A stretch of DNA of 64,000 bases from Diplonema papillatum (lineage: Eukaryota > Euglenozoa > Diplonemea > Diplonemida > Diplonemidae): positions 1-64,000 of the forward strand of contig JAPJBO010001104.1 in NCBI GenBank assembly GCA_030068145.1, in the 5' to 3' direction. Within the stretch, counting starts at the first letter, position 1; the number at the start of each line of letters is the position of its first letter. Shown here piece after piece: positions 9,498-18,400 of the stretch. The notes beneath the pieces were generated by a model that saw nothing but the letters and a program-made list of their open reading frames with translations, had not been told where the DNA came from and did no database searches. The position numbers were made by a program, and so were the translations under genes.

Positions 9498-10850
9498 AGT
9501 ACGTGCGCTCGGCTAAGGCCGGCGCGTGGCGAGACTGGAGGCAGCAGTTAAAGTTCGGGGAACAGCAAAGTTCGGGCGAAGCTAAGTTCGGGCAATGCTA
9601 AGTTCTGGTGAAGCAAAGTTCGGGTGAAGCTAAGTTCGGGCGAAACAAAGTTCGGGCGAAGCAAAGTTCGGGCGAAGCTAAGTTCGGGCGAAGGTGAAGC
9701 TAAGTTCGGGCGAAACAAAGTCCGGGCGAAGCTAAGTTCTGGGTGAAGCAAAGTTCGGGCGAAGGTGAAGCTAAGTTCGGGCGAAACAAAGTCCGGGCGA
9801 AGCTAAGTTCTGGGTGAAGCAAAGTTCGGACGTTCTGGTGAAGCTAAGATCGGGCGAAACAAAGTTCGGCGAAGCTTAGTTCGGGTGAAGCAAAGTTCGG
9901 GCGAAGCTAAGGTCGGGTGAAGCAAAGTTCTGGTGAAGCTAAGTTCGGGCGAAACAAAGTTCGGGCGAAGCAAAGTTCTGGGCGAAGCTAAGTTCGGATG
10001 AAGCAAAGTTCTGGTGAAGCAAAGTTCGGGCGAAACAAAGTTCTGGGGAAGCAAAGTTCGGGCGAAGCAAAGTTCGGGCGAAGCTAAGTTCTGGTGAAGC
10101 AAAGTTCGGGCGAAGCAAAGTTCGGGTCAAGCTAAGTTCGGGCGAAACAAAGTTCGGGCGAAACAAAGTTCGGGCGAAGCAAAGTTCTGGGCGAAGCTAA
10201 GTTCGGATGAAGCAAAGTTCTGGTGAAGCAAAGTTCGGGCGAAACAAAGTTCTGGGGGAAGCAAAGTTCGGGCGAAGCAAAGTTCGGGCGAAGCTAAGTT
10301 CTGGTGAAGCAAAGTTCGGGCGAAGCAAAGTTCGGGTCAAGCTAAGTTCGGGCGAAACAAAGTTCGGGCGAAACAAAGTTCGGGCGAAGCAAAGTTCTGG
10401 GCGAAGCTAAGTTCGGATGAAGCAAAGTTCTGGTGAAGCAAAGTTCGGGCGAAACAAAGTTCTGGGGGAAGCAAAGTTCGGGCGAAGCTAAGTTCTGGTG
10501 AAGCAAAGTTCGGGCGAAGCAAAGTTCGGGTCAAGCTAAGTTCGGGCGAAACAAAGTGCGGGCGAAGCTAAGTTCTGGGGAAGCAAAGTTCGGATGAAGC
10601 AAAGTTCTGGTGAAGCAAAGTTCGGGCGAAACAAAGTTCTGGGGGAAGCAAAGTTCGGGCGAAGCAAAGGCTAAGTTCTGGTGAAGCAAAGTTCGGGCGA
10701 AGCAAAGTTCGGGTCAAGCAAAGTTCGGGTCAAGCTAAGTTCGGGCGAAACAAAGTCCGGGCGAAGCTAAGTTCTGGGGGAAGCAAAGTTCTGGTGAAGC
10801 AAAGTTCGGGCGAAGTTCGGGTGAAGCAAAGTTCTGGTGAACATTGCATG
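9498..10850 (+). repeat. TTCGGGCGAA minisatellite with leader
   Basis: After a 57-bp leader (TACGTGCGCTCGGCTAAGGC ... GGAGGCAGCAGTTAAAG), a ~15-17-bp unit, roughly GAAGCAAAGTTCGGGC, repeats about 80 times to 10850. Variants include TTCTGGTGAAGC and TTCTGGGGGAAG. A higher-order period of ~210 bp is visible: GTTCGGATGAAGC occurs near 9992, 10201 and 10411. The core TTCG-GG-CGAA is self-complementary around a 2-base centre. A short version (~180 bp) with the same leader is at 39722-39960. Long frames on either strand are periodicity artefacts. Confidence 0.9.
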
Positions 10851-10903
10851 TTCATAGGACCTCCAGTCTCGAAAAATTCTCAAAAACTTCAAACCGAAAA
10901 AAA

Positions 10904-10965
10904 CACTTCGCGCGGGGATCGAACCGCGGACCTGTCGGTCCGGAGACCGTCGCACTGTTGAAGTG
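10904..10965 (-). tRNA. tRNA-like segment (degenerate; SINE head or pseudogene)
   Basis: On the minus strand CACTTC pairs with GAAGTG as an acceptor-like stem. A B-box (GGTTCGATCCC) sits in a CGCGG/CCGCG T-arm, and the anticodon-like arm (ACGGTCTCCGGACCG) resembles tRNA-Arg(CCG) with one loop base missing. The D-arm is weak. It lies between the minisatellite and the tail shared with 40182-40240, so it is more likely the head of a repeat than a working tRNA. Confidence 0.45.
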
Positions 10966-11052
10966 GACCATAAGGCATGAAATCCGAAAAACGGAAAAAG
11001 CCAGCTCCGCGCTATTATCTAGTTCAAAAACAGTACATTTTTAAAAGTGGGG

Positions 11053-11107
11053 TTGGCTCGAATAGAGGCTATTCACATTGCATGTTCATAGACCTCCAGT
11101 CTCGAAA
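11053..11107 (+). repeat. Common tail of the tRNA-like composite repeat
   Basis: GGTTGGCTCGAATAGAGGCT, then ATTCACATTGCATGTTCATA, then CCTCCAGTCTCGAAA occurs here and at 40182-40240. Its last part also occurs at 10846-10876, just after the minisatellite. Confidence 0.7.
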
Positions 11108-11376
11108 TATTTTATTAGTGCAAAGGGGGGGGGGGGGGGTTTGGCATCGTCTCATATGTACATTATTGAAAGAGTAGCGTTGGCACTCTTACAGCGAATG
11201 CCTTGCCAGTAAGTCAGGCCCGATGAAGAAAACCCTTACGCAGCCTCTGCACCTATACCTTAAAGAACAGGTGCTTTGCTTTCCTCTTCAGGGGGGGGGC
11301 TCGTTGTATAATGGTCTAGCTCTTGTTTTTCAGAGTTATAGTTCGCTTGAGAAGATTTTTAGAGTTAAAGTTTACT

Positions 11377-11888
11377 GGGGGGGGGGGGGGGGGGGTCGAA
11401 TACAAGAGGTACCTCTTCTATTCGGCGTGCCGATCCTGCAATTTTCCCGAAAAAAGAAATGGAAAAAGTACCGCAAGCCCGGAAACCGCGGGAGCTCCCT
11501 TCTTCTTGAAAGACGCACGCAATATGTGGTCCCCGGGTCTATTTTTCACGGTTCTCTTCATCGGAGCTGAACGCGAGCACAAATTCGCCGAAAAAGGTCT
11601 GCTACACGGGCCAGCAAAGAAATGTCACCAACCAGTGGGTCGATTCCCTTTCTATTGAAACCCTGTGGGTTCCACGCCCGGTGCCCCGCATCTGGCAAAG
11701 ACCCATGAACCACGCACATAAATCTTGGTCCCCGGGTCTATTTTTCACGGTTCTCTTCATCGGAGCTCATCGCGATCAGAAAACCGTCGAAAAAGGTCTG
11801 TTATGCGGACCAAGGAAAAACCCAACCTTTTTCCAGATTTCCAAAATGCCTCTTGTATTCAAGGTACCTCCTGTATTCGACCCCCCCC
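11377..11888. mobile_element. Inverted-repeat element with G-run/C-run edges (TCGAATAC ends)
   Basis: The left end is a 19-base G-run followed by TCGAATACAAGAGGTACCT. The right end is AGGTACCTCCTGTATTCGA followed by eight C, an exact inversion apart from one base. Outside them AAAGTTTACTGG and CCAGTAAGTTAAACTTT continue the inversion. Inside is a ~105-bp direct duplication (11517-11613 and 11719-11812) beginning TGGTCCCCGGGTCTATTTTT. Both copies keep a frame reading WSPGLFFTVLFIGA, but no family is recognised. Confidence 0.7.
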
Positions 11889-12080
11889 AGTAAGTTAAAC
11901 TTTTCAGAGGTAAAGTTTTTTGTCAGGGTGTTCGTGTGCGCAGTTGTATGCTGTGAGAGCGTATGTAGACACCTGTCGATTAATACGTGTTTTCATCTCG
12001 TTCTTCAGTAGTTTCGGCCGTTTTGCACGGACTACGTATGCGTGATCGTCATTTGAAAGTGAAAAGGGAGAGGCAAAAAA

Positions 12081-12120
12081 GAGGAGTTCGGTTAGATTTC
12101 CAAATCTAACCGAACTCCTC
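12081..12120. repeat. Near-perfect 19-bp-arm palindrome
   Basis: GAGGAGTTCGGTTAGATTT and its exact complement are separated by only two bases. Cruciform or hairpin potential is very high. Neighbouring sequence is not inverted, so this is not simply the centre of a larger foldback. Confidence 0.85.
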
Positions 12121-12131
12121 TCCAAATTTCT

Positions 12132-12370
12132 TTTGGCCAGGGCCAGGCCAGGCTTACGCTCCGTTTCGGTCTCAGAGAAAATACCTGTTGACTAACGGTT
12201 AGGTCGGACCCTTCCCCGGTGAACATCCCATGAAAGTAACAGTGTTGACTTAGACCGATACGGGCTACATGGCAACCCCTGCTCAACATGTACGCACGTG
12301 GGTCGGCCCAGGGCCACATTCATTGCGAATGTGTTCGTGGTGTCGGTCGCAGGGAGTGAAAGAGTACGTA
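12132..12370 (-). repeat. Rep-H copy (minus)
   Basis: This is the inverse of 31265-31500. Shared blocks include CGACACCACGAACACATTCG, CCCACGTGCATACATGTTGA, GGGGTTGCCATGTAGCCC and GTCAACACTGTTACTTTCAT. A partial copy lies at 36525-36625. Confidence 0.7.
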
Positions 12371-12379
12371 CAGTAGTGC

Positions 12380-12830
12380 GTTGCTCTGCCTTATATGTGC
12401 CTATGACGCGTGCACTGCACTTTTCATTTGTATGGAAAGCACGTGGTGTACACACTCCGCAACCCCGCGCCTGATACTATTTGTGTTGGCGGTGAGGACA
12501 TAACGAATTATAGCCGGAAGAAACAAGTGAAGAATTTTGCAAGCGACGATCACTCTTGGCACTTCCATTTCATTTCCTCTTTCCACAAGGGCCCATATTT
12601 TTTGCACGCATTTTCCTTTCGCAAGCGATCACTTGAGAGAGAGAGAGAGAGACTCTCCGGGGGAGTTTCCGGTCTCCTCACTTGATGTTTCACAAATGCC
12701 CCTTGATGTGCAATTCTTTATTGAATTATTACACTTGCCGATTTCGCAAAGCGAGCGCTTGATTTTTCACACGTGCAGCGCAAATGGAAATGCATGGCGC
12801 GTGCGTGGTGCAAGAGAGAGAAAGAGATGC
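12380..12830. other. No gene recognised; short GA microsatellite
   Basis: A (GA)n run is at 12632-12651. CTCCGGGGGAGTTTCCGGTC near 12655 recurs near 21925. No coding frame is supported. Confidence 0.4.
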
Positions 12831-13098
12831 GTAGTTTTGTTTTATTCTTTTACTTGTTAGTTGTCGACAACTTGTTTTGTGTTGAGGTGTCATTCAGATG
12901 TAAATCTAAAGCCGCCCACGTCAAATTTTGTTAAGCAGCGGCTGCCAAAACTTGCCGTGACACCTATGATCAAAGTAAGTAGGAAAGGAGAAAGGTTGTT
13001 TAAAAAAAGAAATGGGGGTAGGTGATAGACCCTCGTAGCTCGCTGGGTCAGGCGCGCCAGGTAGGTGCTGGGCTAATTTCGGTCTGGGCTTGGGCGGG
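12831..13098 (-). repeat. Remnant 1 of a finger-encoding retroelement 3' end
   Basis: This segment aligns with 17051-17314. On the minus strand it begins with the last codons of a frame ending SPDRN-stop (stop near 13075). A strongly conserved ~46-bp block follows (CCCAGCACYTACCTGGCG, then CCTGACCCAGCGAGCTACG), then ~70 bp of diverged spacer, the structured RNA (12886-12964) and a conserved T/A-rich tail. The coding part upstream is lost here but present in the second remnant. Confidence 0.6.
12886..12964 (-). ncRNA. Structured pseudoknot RNA element, copy A (short form, 79 nt)
   Basis: Minus-strand reading: GGTGTCA...TGACACC closing stem. CACGGCAAGUUUUG pairs with CAAAAUUUGACGUG (one G-A mismatch, one G-U pair). 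The loop is GCAGCCGCUGCUUAA, and its AGCCGC can pair with GCGGCU just 3' of the stem. A small hairpin with AGAU/AUCU follows. On the plus strand the wobble would be an A-C mismatch, so the minus strand is the likely RNA. Confidence 0.65.
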
Positions 13099-13449
13099 GA
13101 GGGAGAAGCAAGCCGAACGTGCTGTATAATAGCCAACCTTCGCAATCCCCCGGGCTCCGAGAAATCGTCCATAGTGGCATAAGCACGGATCTCTACTACG
13201 CCGGTCCATCCCTATCTTCTGATACTGCCCACCCGTCCGGAAGTGTCCGGAGCTCGCGGCTACCGAAATCGTGCCATTTTTCCCTGAGGGGCGGCTACCC
13301 AGCGTCCAAGGCTATTTTGCAGATGGGTTGTGGAGTCATCTTGCGGTGCACTTGTGGGCCACTCTTTTTCTTGCTTCCTGTCTTCAGCATGCATCATCCG
13401 CGCTTGATCATTGACAACCTGCTTTTGCTTACCTGTGATTCCCGGGCTA
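13099..13449. other. No gene recognised
   Basis: Short overlapping frames only. No shared repeat was noticed. Confidence 0.35.
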
Positions 13450-13513
13450 CACGTTGATCTTTCGCGACTGGCAGTCTCCTCAAGTATTTCCTACAAAGCA
13501 GGTGCTTGCAGCT

Positions 13514-13545
<32 letters not shown>

Positions 13546-13735
13546 AGCAGGCCGAGTTCCAGGCCTCTCTTCAGGTTGTTCTTCTTCTTTTTCACCTGGT
13601 ATGTCTTGAGTTAGGAATCTCCATGTGAAGCACGGACATGTAAACTGTGACAGTGACATGATCTTCAGTTTGGTGTTGGTTCGCTCATTGCTCAGGCCTA
13701 CATTTTTGGAACACATTGCAATGTCTCGAAAATAC
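13450..13735 (-). repeat. Rep-D 3' fragment, poly-T, and Rep-K copy
   Basis: 13455-13505 repeats the end of Rep-D. A 29-base T-run follows, then ~185 bp (GAGCAGGCCGAGTTCCAGGC to CACATTGCAATGTCTCGAAA) that is nearly identical at 37748-37975. Read on the minus strand Rep-K ends in a poly(A) tract, as expected of a retroposed transcript. Confidence 0.65.
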
Positions 13736-14022
13736 TCGACGTAGGTGCTTCGACTGGAATGGAAGGGGGGAAATATAGAGGTAAGGGGCAAATACAATAC
13801 AAACACAATCTGATTTGTTCTTCGCTTACACCACCGTGTGTTGTTTTCTCACTCAGGATTTTTTGACCTGTTGTGTTTGTGTGATTTGTCGTGTAGGGGT
13901 AGACCCGCATGACCTCACGTCCGTTCAACACGTGGTTCGGTAGTTACAGCACTTGGGATCCCTTCTGTTCTTTGTCGGGCAGCATCGTCGAGCATTTCCT
14001 TTCAAGCTGGCGCTTATGTAAA
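13725..14022 (+). repeat. Rep-C copy
   Basis: A ~290-bp repeat running from ACTCGACGTAGGTGCTTCGA through GATTTGTTCTTCGCTTACAC and GACCCGCATGACCTCACGTC to CATCGTCGAGCATTTCC. Other copies: 20729-20960, 35262-35612, 35956-36243 (inverted), 38745-38978. Fragments: 39232-39290 and 53822-53915. Confidence 0.75.
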
Positions 14023-15172
14023 AAAAAACAATTCTTGAATCGGTGGGCGTCGTCGCCTTATGTTAAGGTGAACATTGGGCCCTCTACTGGCTTGGCAACC
14101 ACGAGGGTTGTCTTGTACAGGAAGAGCGCCATGAGTCCAAGTATAAGTCAATGAGGCTCAAGTGTTGCAACGACAGTTAATTTGGAAAGCACACCACATA
14201 GACCTGTGTGTTGTAAATGCAAGGTACGTATTAAATCAGCGCGTTTATGCAAGGGTTGAACATCATAAAATGTTAATATAAGGTACAAAGGCATTGGGTG
14301 AGAGCAACGCATCTCATAATTTTGGAGCTGCTTTTATGTTCCCGACAATCCCCAAAAGTGGACAGGTGGCTCCTGAACGTTCTGTTTGCTTCGGCATTTT
14401 CCTCTTTTTTATTGTACTTCGTCCGACGACAGCTAGCATAGATTTATATGGAGCCAAAACTTGCGCACTGGCGCAGGGGGGATGTTGGAGTTGAGTTCTG
14501 CGTCGCGCATGCAACTCAGCGCTACATACATGGGGGACCCCGTACTGGATTACCTTACATAGCCACCGGACACATAAGGGGGCCTTCGGACACCTGCTCC
14601 TTAGGACAGGTCCGCAGAAGTTCGGAATCGGAAAATCGGAAATTTCCGATCCGCCCGAAAGCAGAGTACGCGGCGATCGTAGCCGCGGAAAGGAGGGGCT
14701 GGCCGAGGTGCCTCCTCGGGCACGGAACTTCTACGACGCGAACAAGTGATCTGGGCAATCCCTCATGGCGGAGATCCTGGCAGAACGTGCGAGGCACGTC
14801 AACGTTTTGAAACAGCCCCAAAACCAATTTTTTGTCCATCTGCACGCCAGATTTGGGCGCCCCGCGAGCTGATTGAATAGCTCTTTTCACCCAAAAAAAA
14901 GAATTCCTAAAAATTCCAAAATTTTGACCCAACCCGGGCTGCTTTTCAGACAAAAATTCCGTGTGGCACTTTCGTGGAAGGCGTGATAAAGTGCAAGTGA
15001 AGGCAGGCACAGACTGGCGTCGTGTTGTTCGCGGACTATATATATGTGGGCGCATGCCAAAAGGGGAGGCGGGGGGTTCGGGCAGAACGATGCTGGCTAA
15101 GTGCCGTACTTTTGCGAAGTGGGGTATGCAACCCACACCCTTATTCTGAGGTCGAATGGAGGCCCAAATGCC
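14023..15172. other. No gene recognised
   Basis: Open frames at 14448-14810 (plus) and 14555-15136 (minus) overlap in antisense and show no family motif. A short palindromic run (TCGGAATCGGAAAATCGGAA) is near 14622. This stretch is left unassigned. Confidence 0.35.
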
Positions 15173-15540
15173 ACCTGGGAAGACTTCTTCTGAGCATAGA
15201 ACCCGCTTCTCAGGTCCCTGTCGGCTACAGAGGCACGCATACTCTACACGACATCAACCTTCACCTGGGAAGACTTCTTCTGAGCACTAGAACCTGCTTC
15301 TCTGGGGTTTCCAGGTCCCTGTCGGCTACAGAGGCACGCATACTCTACACGACATCAACCTTCACCTGGGAAGACTTCTTCTGAGCACTAGAACCTGCTT
15401 CTCTGGGGTTTCCAGGTCCCTGTCGGCTACAGAGGCACGCATACTCTACACGACATCAACCTTCACCTGGGAAGACTTCTTCTGAGCACTAGAACCTGCT
15501 TCTCTGGGGTTTCCAGGTCGCTGTTGGCCACAGCGGCTCA
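15173..15540 (+). repeat. 4-copy tandem array, 90-101-bp unit
   Basis: AGACTTCTTCTGAGCA starts at 15181, 15271, 15372 and 15473. Units contain CCCTGTCGGCTACAGAGGC and CTACACGACATCAACCTTC. The first unit lacks an ~11-bp piece. The motif TTCTTCTGAGCATAGAACCC recurs once at 24836 and 54598, so the array derives from a dispersed repeat. Confidence 0.85.
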
Positions 15541-15807
15541 CATACTCCACACGAAATCAAACTGCGCCAGAATATTTGTGTCCAAGCCCCCCCTTTTGAC
15601 ATCGTTTCATATATATTTTTTTCAGGTCGCGTTGGTGGAACCGGTGACAACAACAGCGTTGACAAAGTGAAAGCAAGAACGTTAGTGAGCCTAGTCAGCA
15701 GGCACCCATCCTTCAGGTGCGGTGAGGATGGGCACCGGAGCCCAGTCGAACGTCTTCAGGTCCACGAACATTTTAGTAAATATGTTTTGGCACGAGCGCC
15801 CAATTTT

Positions 15808-15912
15808 TGTTTGTGCGATTTGACCTGTACGCATTCAGGTTAAACCGCTGCCAACGTTCCTTTTTTGCTGTAACAAGTATGCTCACGAAGGTGGTTACTG
15901 GTTATCGCAAAA
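15808..15912 (+). repeat. Rep-E copy
   Basis: A ~105-bp repeat: GTTTGTGCGATTTGACCTG, TTCAGGTTAAACCGCTGCC, TGTAACAAGTATGCTCAC, GGTTACTGGTTATCGC, then an A-run. Other copies are at 41768-41862 and 63583-63690. Confidence 0.75.
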
Positions 15913-16215
15913 AAGACCCCCATATAAATCTATAAGCTAGTGTCTGACTACACTAGGGGTGTGGCAGGCTCCTTGGCAGACTGTTCAAGAAGCTTGCGTA
16001 GTCTCTGTTTTCATTTTATATATATATTAGTTATCTTCTTTGTTTTCGTACACGGAATAGATTCTCGTGTGTGCTCACGGGTGGGACTCTCCTGTTTTGA
16101 CCTTGGCAGCATCGGGGGGGCCGTACTCTGCTATGACTGGCTGAGCACCGCAAAGAGACGCCATCCTGTTCGGGACAGGAACATCTATGCATTCAAAACA
16201 GTAATAAGTATGCTG
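15913..16215. other. No gene recognised
   Basis: A/T-rich spacer with (TA)n near 16018. No shared repeat was noticed. Confidence 0.35.
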
Positions 16216-16219
16216 TGTA

Positions 16220-16438
16220 TTGTTCAATAGAAACCCTCCTGCGCACCCCACACAAGATTCGTGGGAATATGTGTGGTGTAATTCTATTCGACGGAATCCG
16301 TCAGAATGGATTCGTATCGATCTCGTACTCTCCTCAACGATGCTTTCGTGCCGTCACCGCAAGACCAAAGGTGGAGAGCCTTGTGAGCACAATCGGCGTG
16401 GACCTAAAGGTTTCACAGCCTCCGAGTTAACTTTCTGA
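16220..16438 (+). CDS. Short frame with one CEHNRR-type zinc-repeat-like unit
   Basis: The 72-residue frame ends with KGGEPCEHNRRGPKGFTASE. CEHNR followed by basic residues is the core of tandem Cys/His repeats found in some algal, oomycete and giant-virus proteins. There the unit is repeated many times; here only one unit is seen. It could be a stranded exon or chance. No start or splice signal supports it independently. Confidence 0.25.
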   Translation: MFNRNPPAHPTQDSWEYVWCNSIRRNPSEWIRIDLVLSSTMLSCRHRKTKGGEPCEHNRRGPKGFTASELTF

Positions 16439-16559
16439 GCATTTCTCAGAGTTCGTTTGTGCTTTAGCGCTATTATTTTGGAGTGCTCGTGTTGGTTGCT
16501 GGAGAACGACAGTTTCTAGCTCATGCAAGCAGGGTTTCCGCGTCGCGCCCCTGAAGACC

Positions 16560-16865
16560 ACCGGCGGGGCTCCTGTGTAACACTTTGGAACAGCTGTGGA
16601 GGCCCCTGCAGAACACCTTGAAAACACTCGCGGAGGGGCGATCCACAGGTGTTCTGCTGGAGTCCCTGTGGAGCCCCTGAGGAACACCTGTGGGCTCCTG
16701 TGGGAATACCTTGGGACACCTGTGGATCTTCTGTCCCTGCGGAGCCCCTGTGAAACACCTGTGAAGCGTTCCTGTGGAATACCTTGGGACACCTGTGGAT
16801 CTTCTGTCCCTGCGGAGCCCCTGTGAACGTTCCTGTGGAACTCCGGTGGAGCACCTGGTGTCTGT
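16560..16865. repeat. Word array CACCTGTGG / CCCCTGTGG
   Basis: Variants of GGAACACCTGTGG and GGAGCCCCTGTGG recur at irregular spacing. A ~71-bp block starting AATACCTTGGGACACCTGTGG (16710 onward) is repeated at 16779. Word-based structure without a fixed period matches the other word arrays. Overlapping frames on both strands are not taken as genes. Confidence 0.75.
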
Positions 16866-17050
16866 TTCTGCCCTTCAGAGTCCGTTCATCCAAATATGCT
16901 TGAGTTCTCTCGGTCTCGCCCTCCTGCGGAAACCCTGCTGCGGCTTCGATCATTATTCAGCTTGTGTTGACTTCATTTCGCAGCGTACTTGCAAGAAGAC
17001 GTAAGGTCGGTTTCGTGGGCCGCTTCGCAGGAGTCTCATCCGTCCGAAGA

Positions 17051-17314
17051 AGTGCGTAGTTTTGTTTTATTCTTTTACTTGTTTGTTGTCGACAACATAT
17101 TGTGGTTGAGGTGTCATTCAGATGAAGATCTAAAGCCGCCCACGTCAAATTTTGTTAAGCAGCGGCTGCCAAAACTTGCCGTGACACCTATTTGATGCAA
17201 GGTAAAGGAGAAAGTTGGAAGTAATTGGGAAGTTGATATTTTGTTGGGACCCTCGTAGCTCGCTGGGTCAGGCGCGCCAGGTAAGTGCTGGGCTAGTTCC
17301 TGTCTGGGCTCGGA
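17051..17314 (-). repeat. Remnant 2: conserved 3' block and RNA of a finger-encoding element
   Basis: On the minus strand, directly after the SPDRN-stop of the finger frame, come the same ~46-bp block as in remnant 1 (containing GACCCAGCGAGCTACGAGG, able to form a GACCC/GGGTC hairpin), a diverged spacer, the structured RNA (17110-17188) and the shared tail ending AACTACGCA. Confidence 0.65.
17110..17188 (-). ncRNA. Structured pseudoknot RNA element, copy C (short form)
   Basis: It differs from copy A only in the apical part of the variable hairpin (AGAUCUUCAUCU versus AGAUUUACAUCU), so the AGAU/AUCU pairing is kept. All other stems and the GCAGCCGCUGCUUAA loop are identical. Confidence 0.65.
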
Positions 17315-17631
17315 CTGTGAAGTCCTCTTGGGTTTCCGTCGCAAGTTCTCTCGTGTATGCTTACACCGAACCAGTTTGCGAATGGGTTTCCGGACCTTGT
17401 TGTCGCTATACCACAGAAGCGACACTTCGGCACGGTGGCTTGTGGGTCAGGAAGTTGTGTTTCTGGGATGTTCGCGGGAGGGCTTGCCTGCGAATCTTGC
17501 GTTTGTGACGGCGTCTGTCGTGGCAGCTCTGGTGTAGCAGAAGAAAAAGGCGCCAAGTTTTTCAGATTTTTTTTAACGGTTTTTGAGGGGTGCCTTAGAC
17601 ACGAAATAAACGTATGTAGAGGTTGCTGCAT
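17293..17631 (-). CDS. C-terminal part of a C2HC zinc-finger protein (probable retroelement remnant)
   Basis: The 112-residue frame has a Pro/Gln/Ser-rich middle and one finger of the form C-x2-C-x19-H-x3-C (Cys70, Cys73, His93, Cys97; KCRFCG ... SIHERTC). The same spacing and the HER[TL]C ending appear at the C-terminus of the deubiquitinase-like frame at 31798-32955, so both probably come from one element family. The final SPDRN-stop is conserved in remnant 1, and the stop is followed by a conserved 3' block and a structured RNA. Fingers of this type are common in Gag-like or ORF1 proteins of retrotransposons, where they bind nucleic acid; that role is inferred. The true start and any upstream domains are missing, so this is a truncated relic. 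Confidence 0.5.
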   Translation of the reverse strand: MQQPLHTFISCLRHPSKTVKKNLKNLAPFSSATPELPRQTPSQTQDSQASPPANIPETQLPDPQATVPKCRFCGIATTRSGNPFANWFGVSIHERTCDGNPRGLHSPSPDRN

Positions 17632-17639
17632 GACGAAGA

Positions 17640-18109
17640 GACAGGCGTTGCATTCTGTTTACGTGACGGTTGACCGATAATCCACTGTATCCTGTTTTTT
17701 TTAAGCCAACCATTCTGATCAAAATCGCGCTGCCTGCACATGTTCAGAGAGTAAGTTCACTGAGAGATCCGGGGGTGTGTAGTCTCCGGGTGACCATCGT
17801 CGTAATTCCGCTAAGCTATCGTGTGCAAGTTGTGTGCGTATCATATGCGGTGGTGGCAGTGTTGGTTATTGCTGACATTGTTTTAGCACTTCACAAACAG
17901 TGCAGGACCGCAAGCTGATATTGCACTCTCCCTTTCGTGGGTACGCCACTCCTTCTCTTCAAGGTTCCACAGATCTGACACGGCGAAAACTGTACACCGC
18001 GAGAGTAGGAGAAAGAAAAGCTACAGTTTTTCGTTGACCGCACTTTCCTGAACTAAAATCCTGGGCGCGGTTTCAGGCAGGGTACGCTCCGTTTTCGGTC
18101 TCAGAGAAA
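17640..18109. repeat. Rep-F core and Rep-J fragment
   Basis: 17745-17808 carries the GATCCGGG...GTCTCCGGGTGACCATCG core. 17995-18075 matches Rep-J (CACCGCGAGAGTAGGAG to GGCGCGGTTTCAGGC), followed by TACGCTCCGTTTTCGGTCTC shared with 12152. No gene. Confidence 0.5.
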
Positions 18110-18400
18110 ATACGTGTGGTCCACATGTGGGCGCTTAAGGTTCGAGGGAAAAAACACCTTTCCTCTATGTGCGACGGCAAAAAAAAGATAGCGTCGCTAG
18201 GTAGCTACTGGACTTGGCAACACCTGGCTGTGCGGCATTGACCACTGGTGGGCCTAGACTCCCCTGCATGTGGACCAATAAATCAAAATCCACATGTGGT
18301 ACCTGTGGATCCACTCGTGGGGGAACAAAATCCAAAAAGAATTAACGTGTGGAAATCCACACGTTCCACACGTGGAGCGTAAGCCCTGGTTTCAGGTGAT
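18110..18400. repeat. Word array CCACATGTGG / CCACACGTG
   Basis: GTGTGGTCCACATGTGGG at 18113, then a dense set at 18265-18385 (CCACATGTGGTACCTGTGGA, GTGTGGAAATCCACACG, TTCCACACGTGGA). Each word is self-complementary or nearly so. No fixed period. Confidence 0.7.

Larger units (their letters stand above)
9296..11150. mobile_element. Composite element bounded by inverted repeats with C/G runs
   Basis: The left end (GATGCCAAAA, C-run, TTTGCACTAATAAA at 9296-9331) is the inverse of the right end (TTTATTAGTGCAAA, G-run, TTTGGCATCGTC at 11111-11151). Between them lie a ~150-bp hairpin, a 57-bp leader, the 1.3-kb minisatellite, a tRNA-like segment and a tail. A shorter relative with the same leader, minisatellite, tRNA-like segment and tail is at 39722-40245, which suggests the interior moved as a unit. 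There is no protein-coding frame. Confidence 0.6.

Noticed and set aside
9548..10534. Minus-strand frames rich in FARTLLRPNF repeats
   Set aside because: Direct translation of the minisatellite; all frames give similar repeats.
4238..10850. CRISPR-like repeat spacing
   Set aside because: Units are long or directly adjacent with no unique spacers, no cas genes, and the context is eukaryotic.
14448..15136. Overlapping frames of 120 and 193 residues on opposite strands
   Set aside because: No motif, no coding bias evident by eye, and they exclude each other.
12886..17188. Assignment of the structured RNA to hammerhead, twister, HDV, pistol or hatchet ribozymes
   Set aside because: The remembered core sequences of these classes do not fit the conserved loop and downstream block; left as an unassigned structured RNA.
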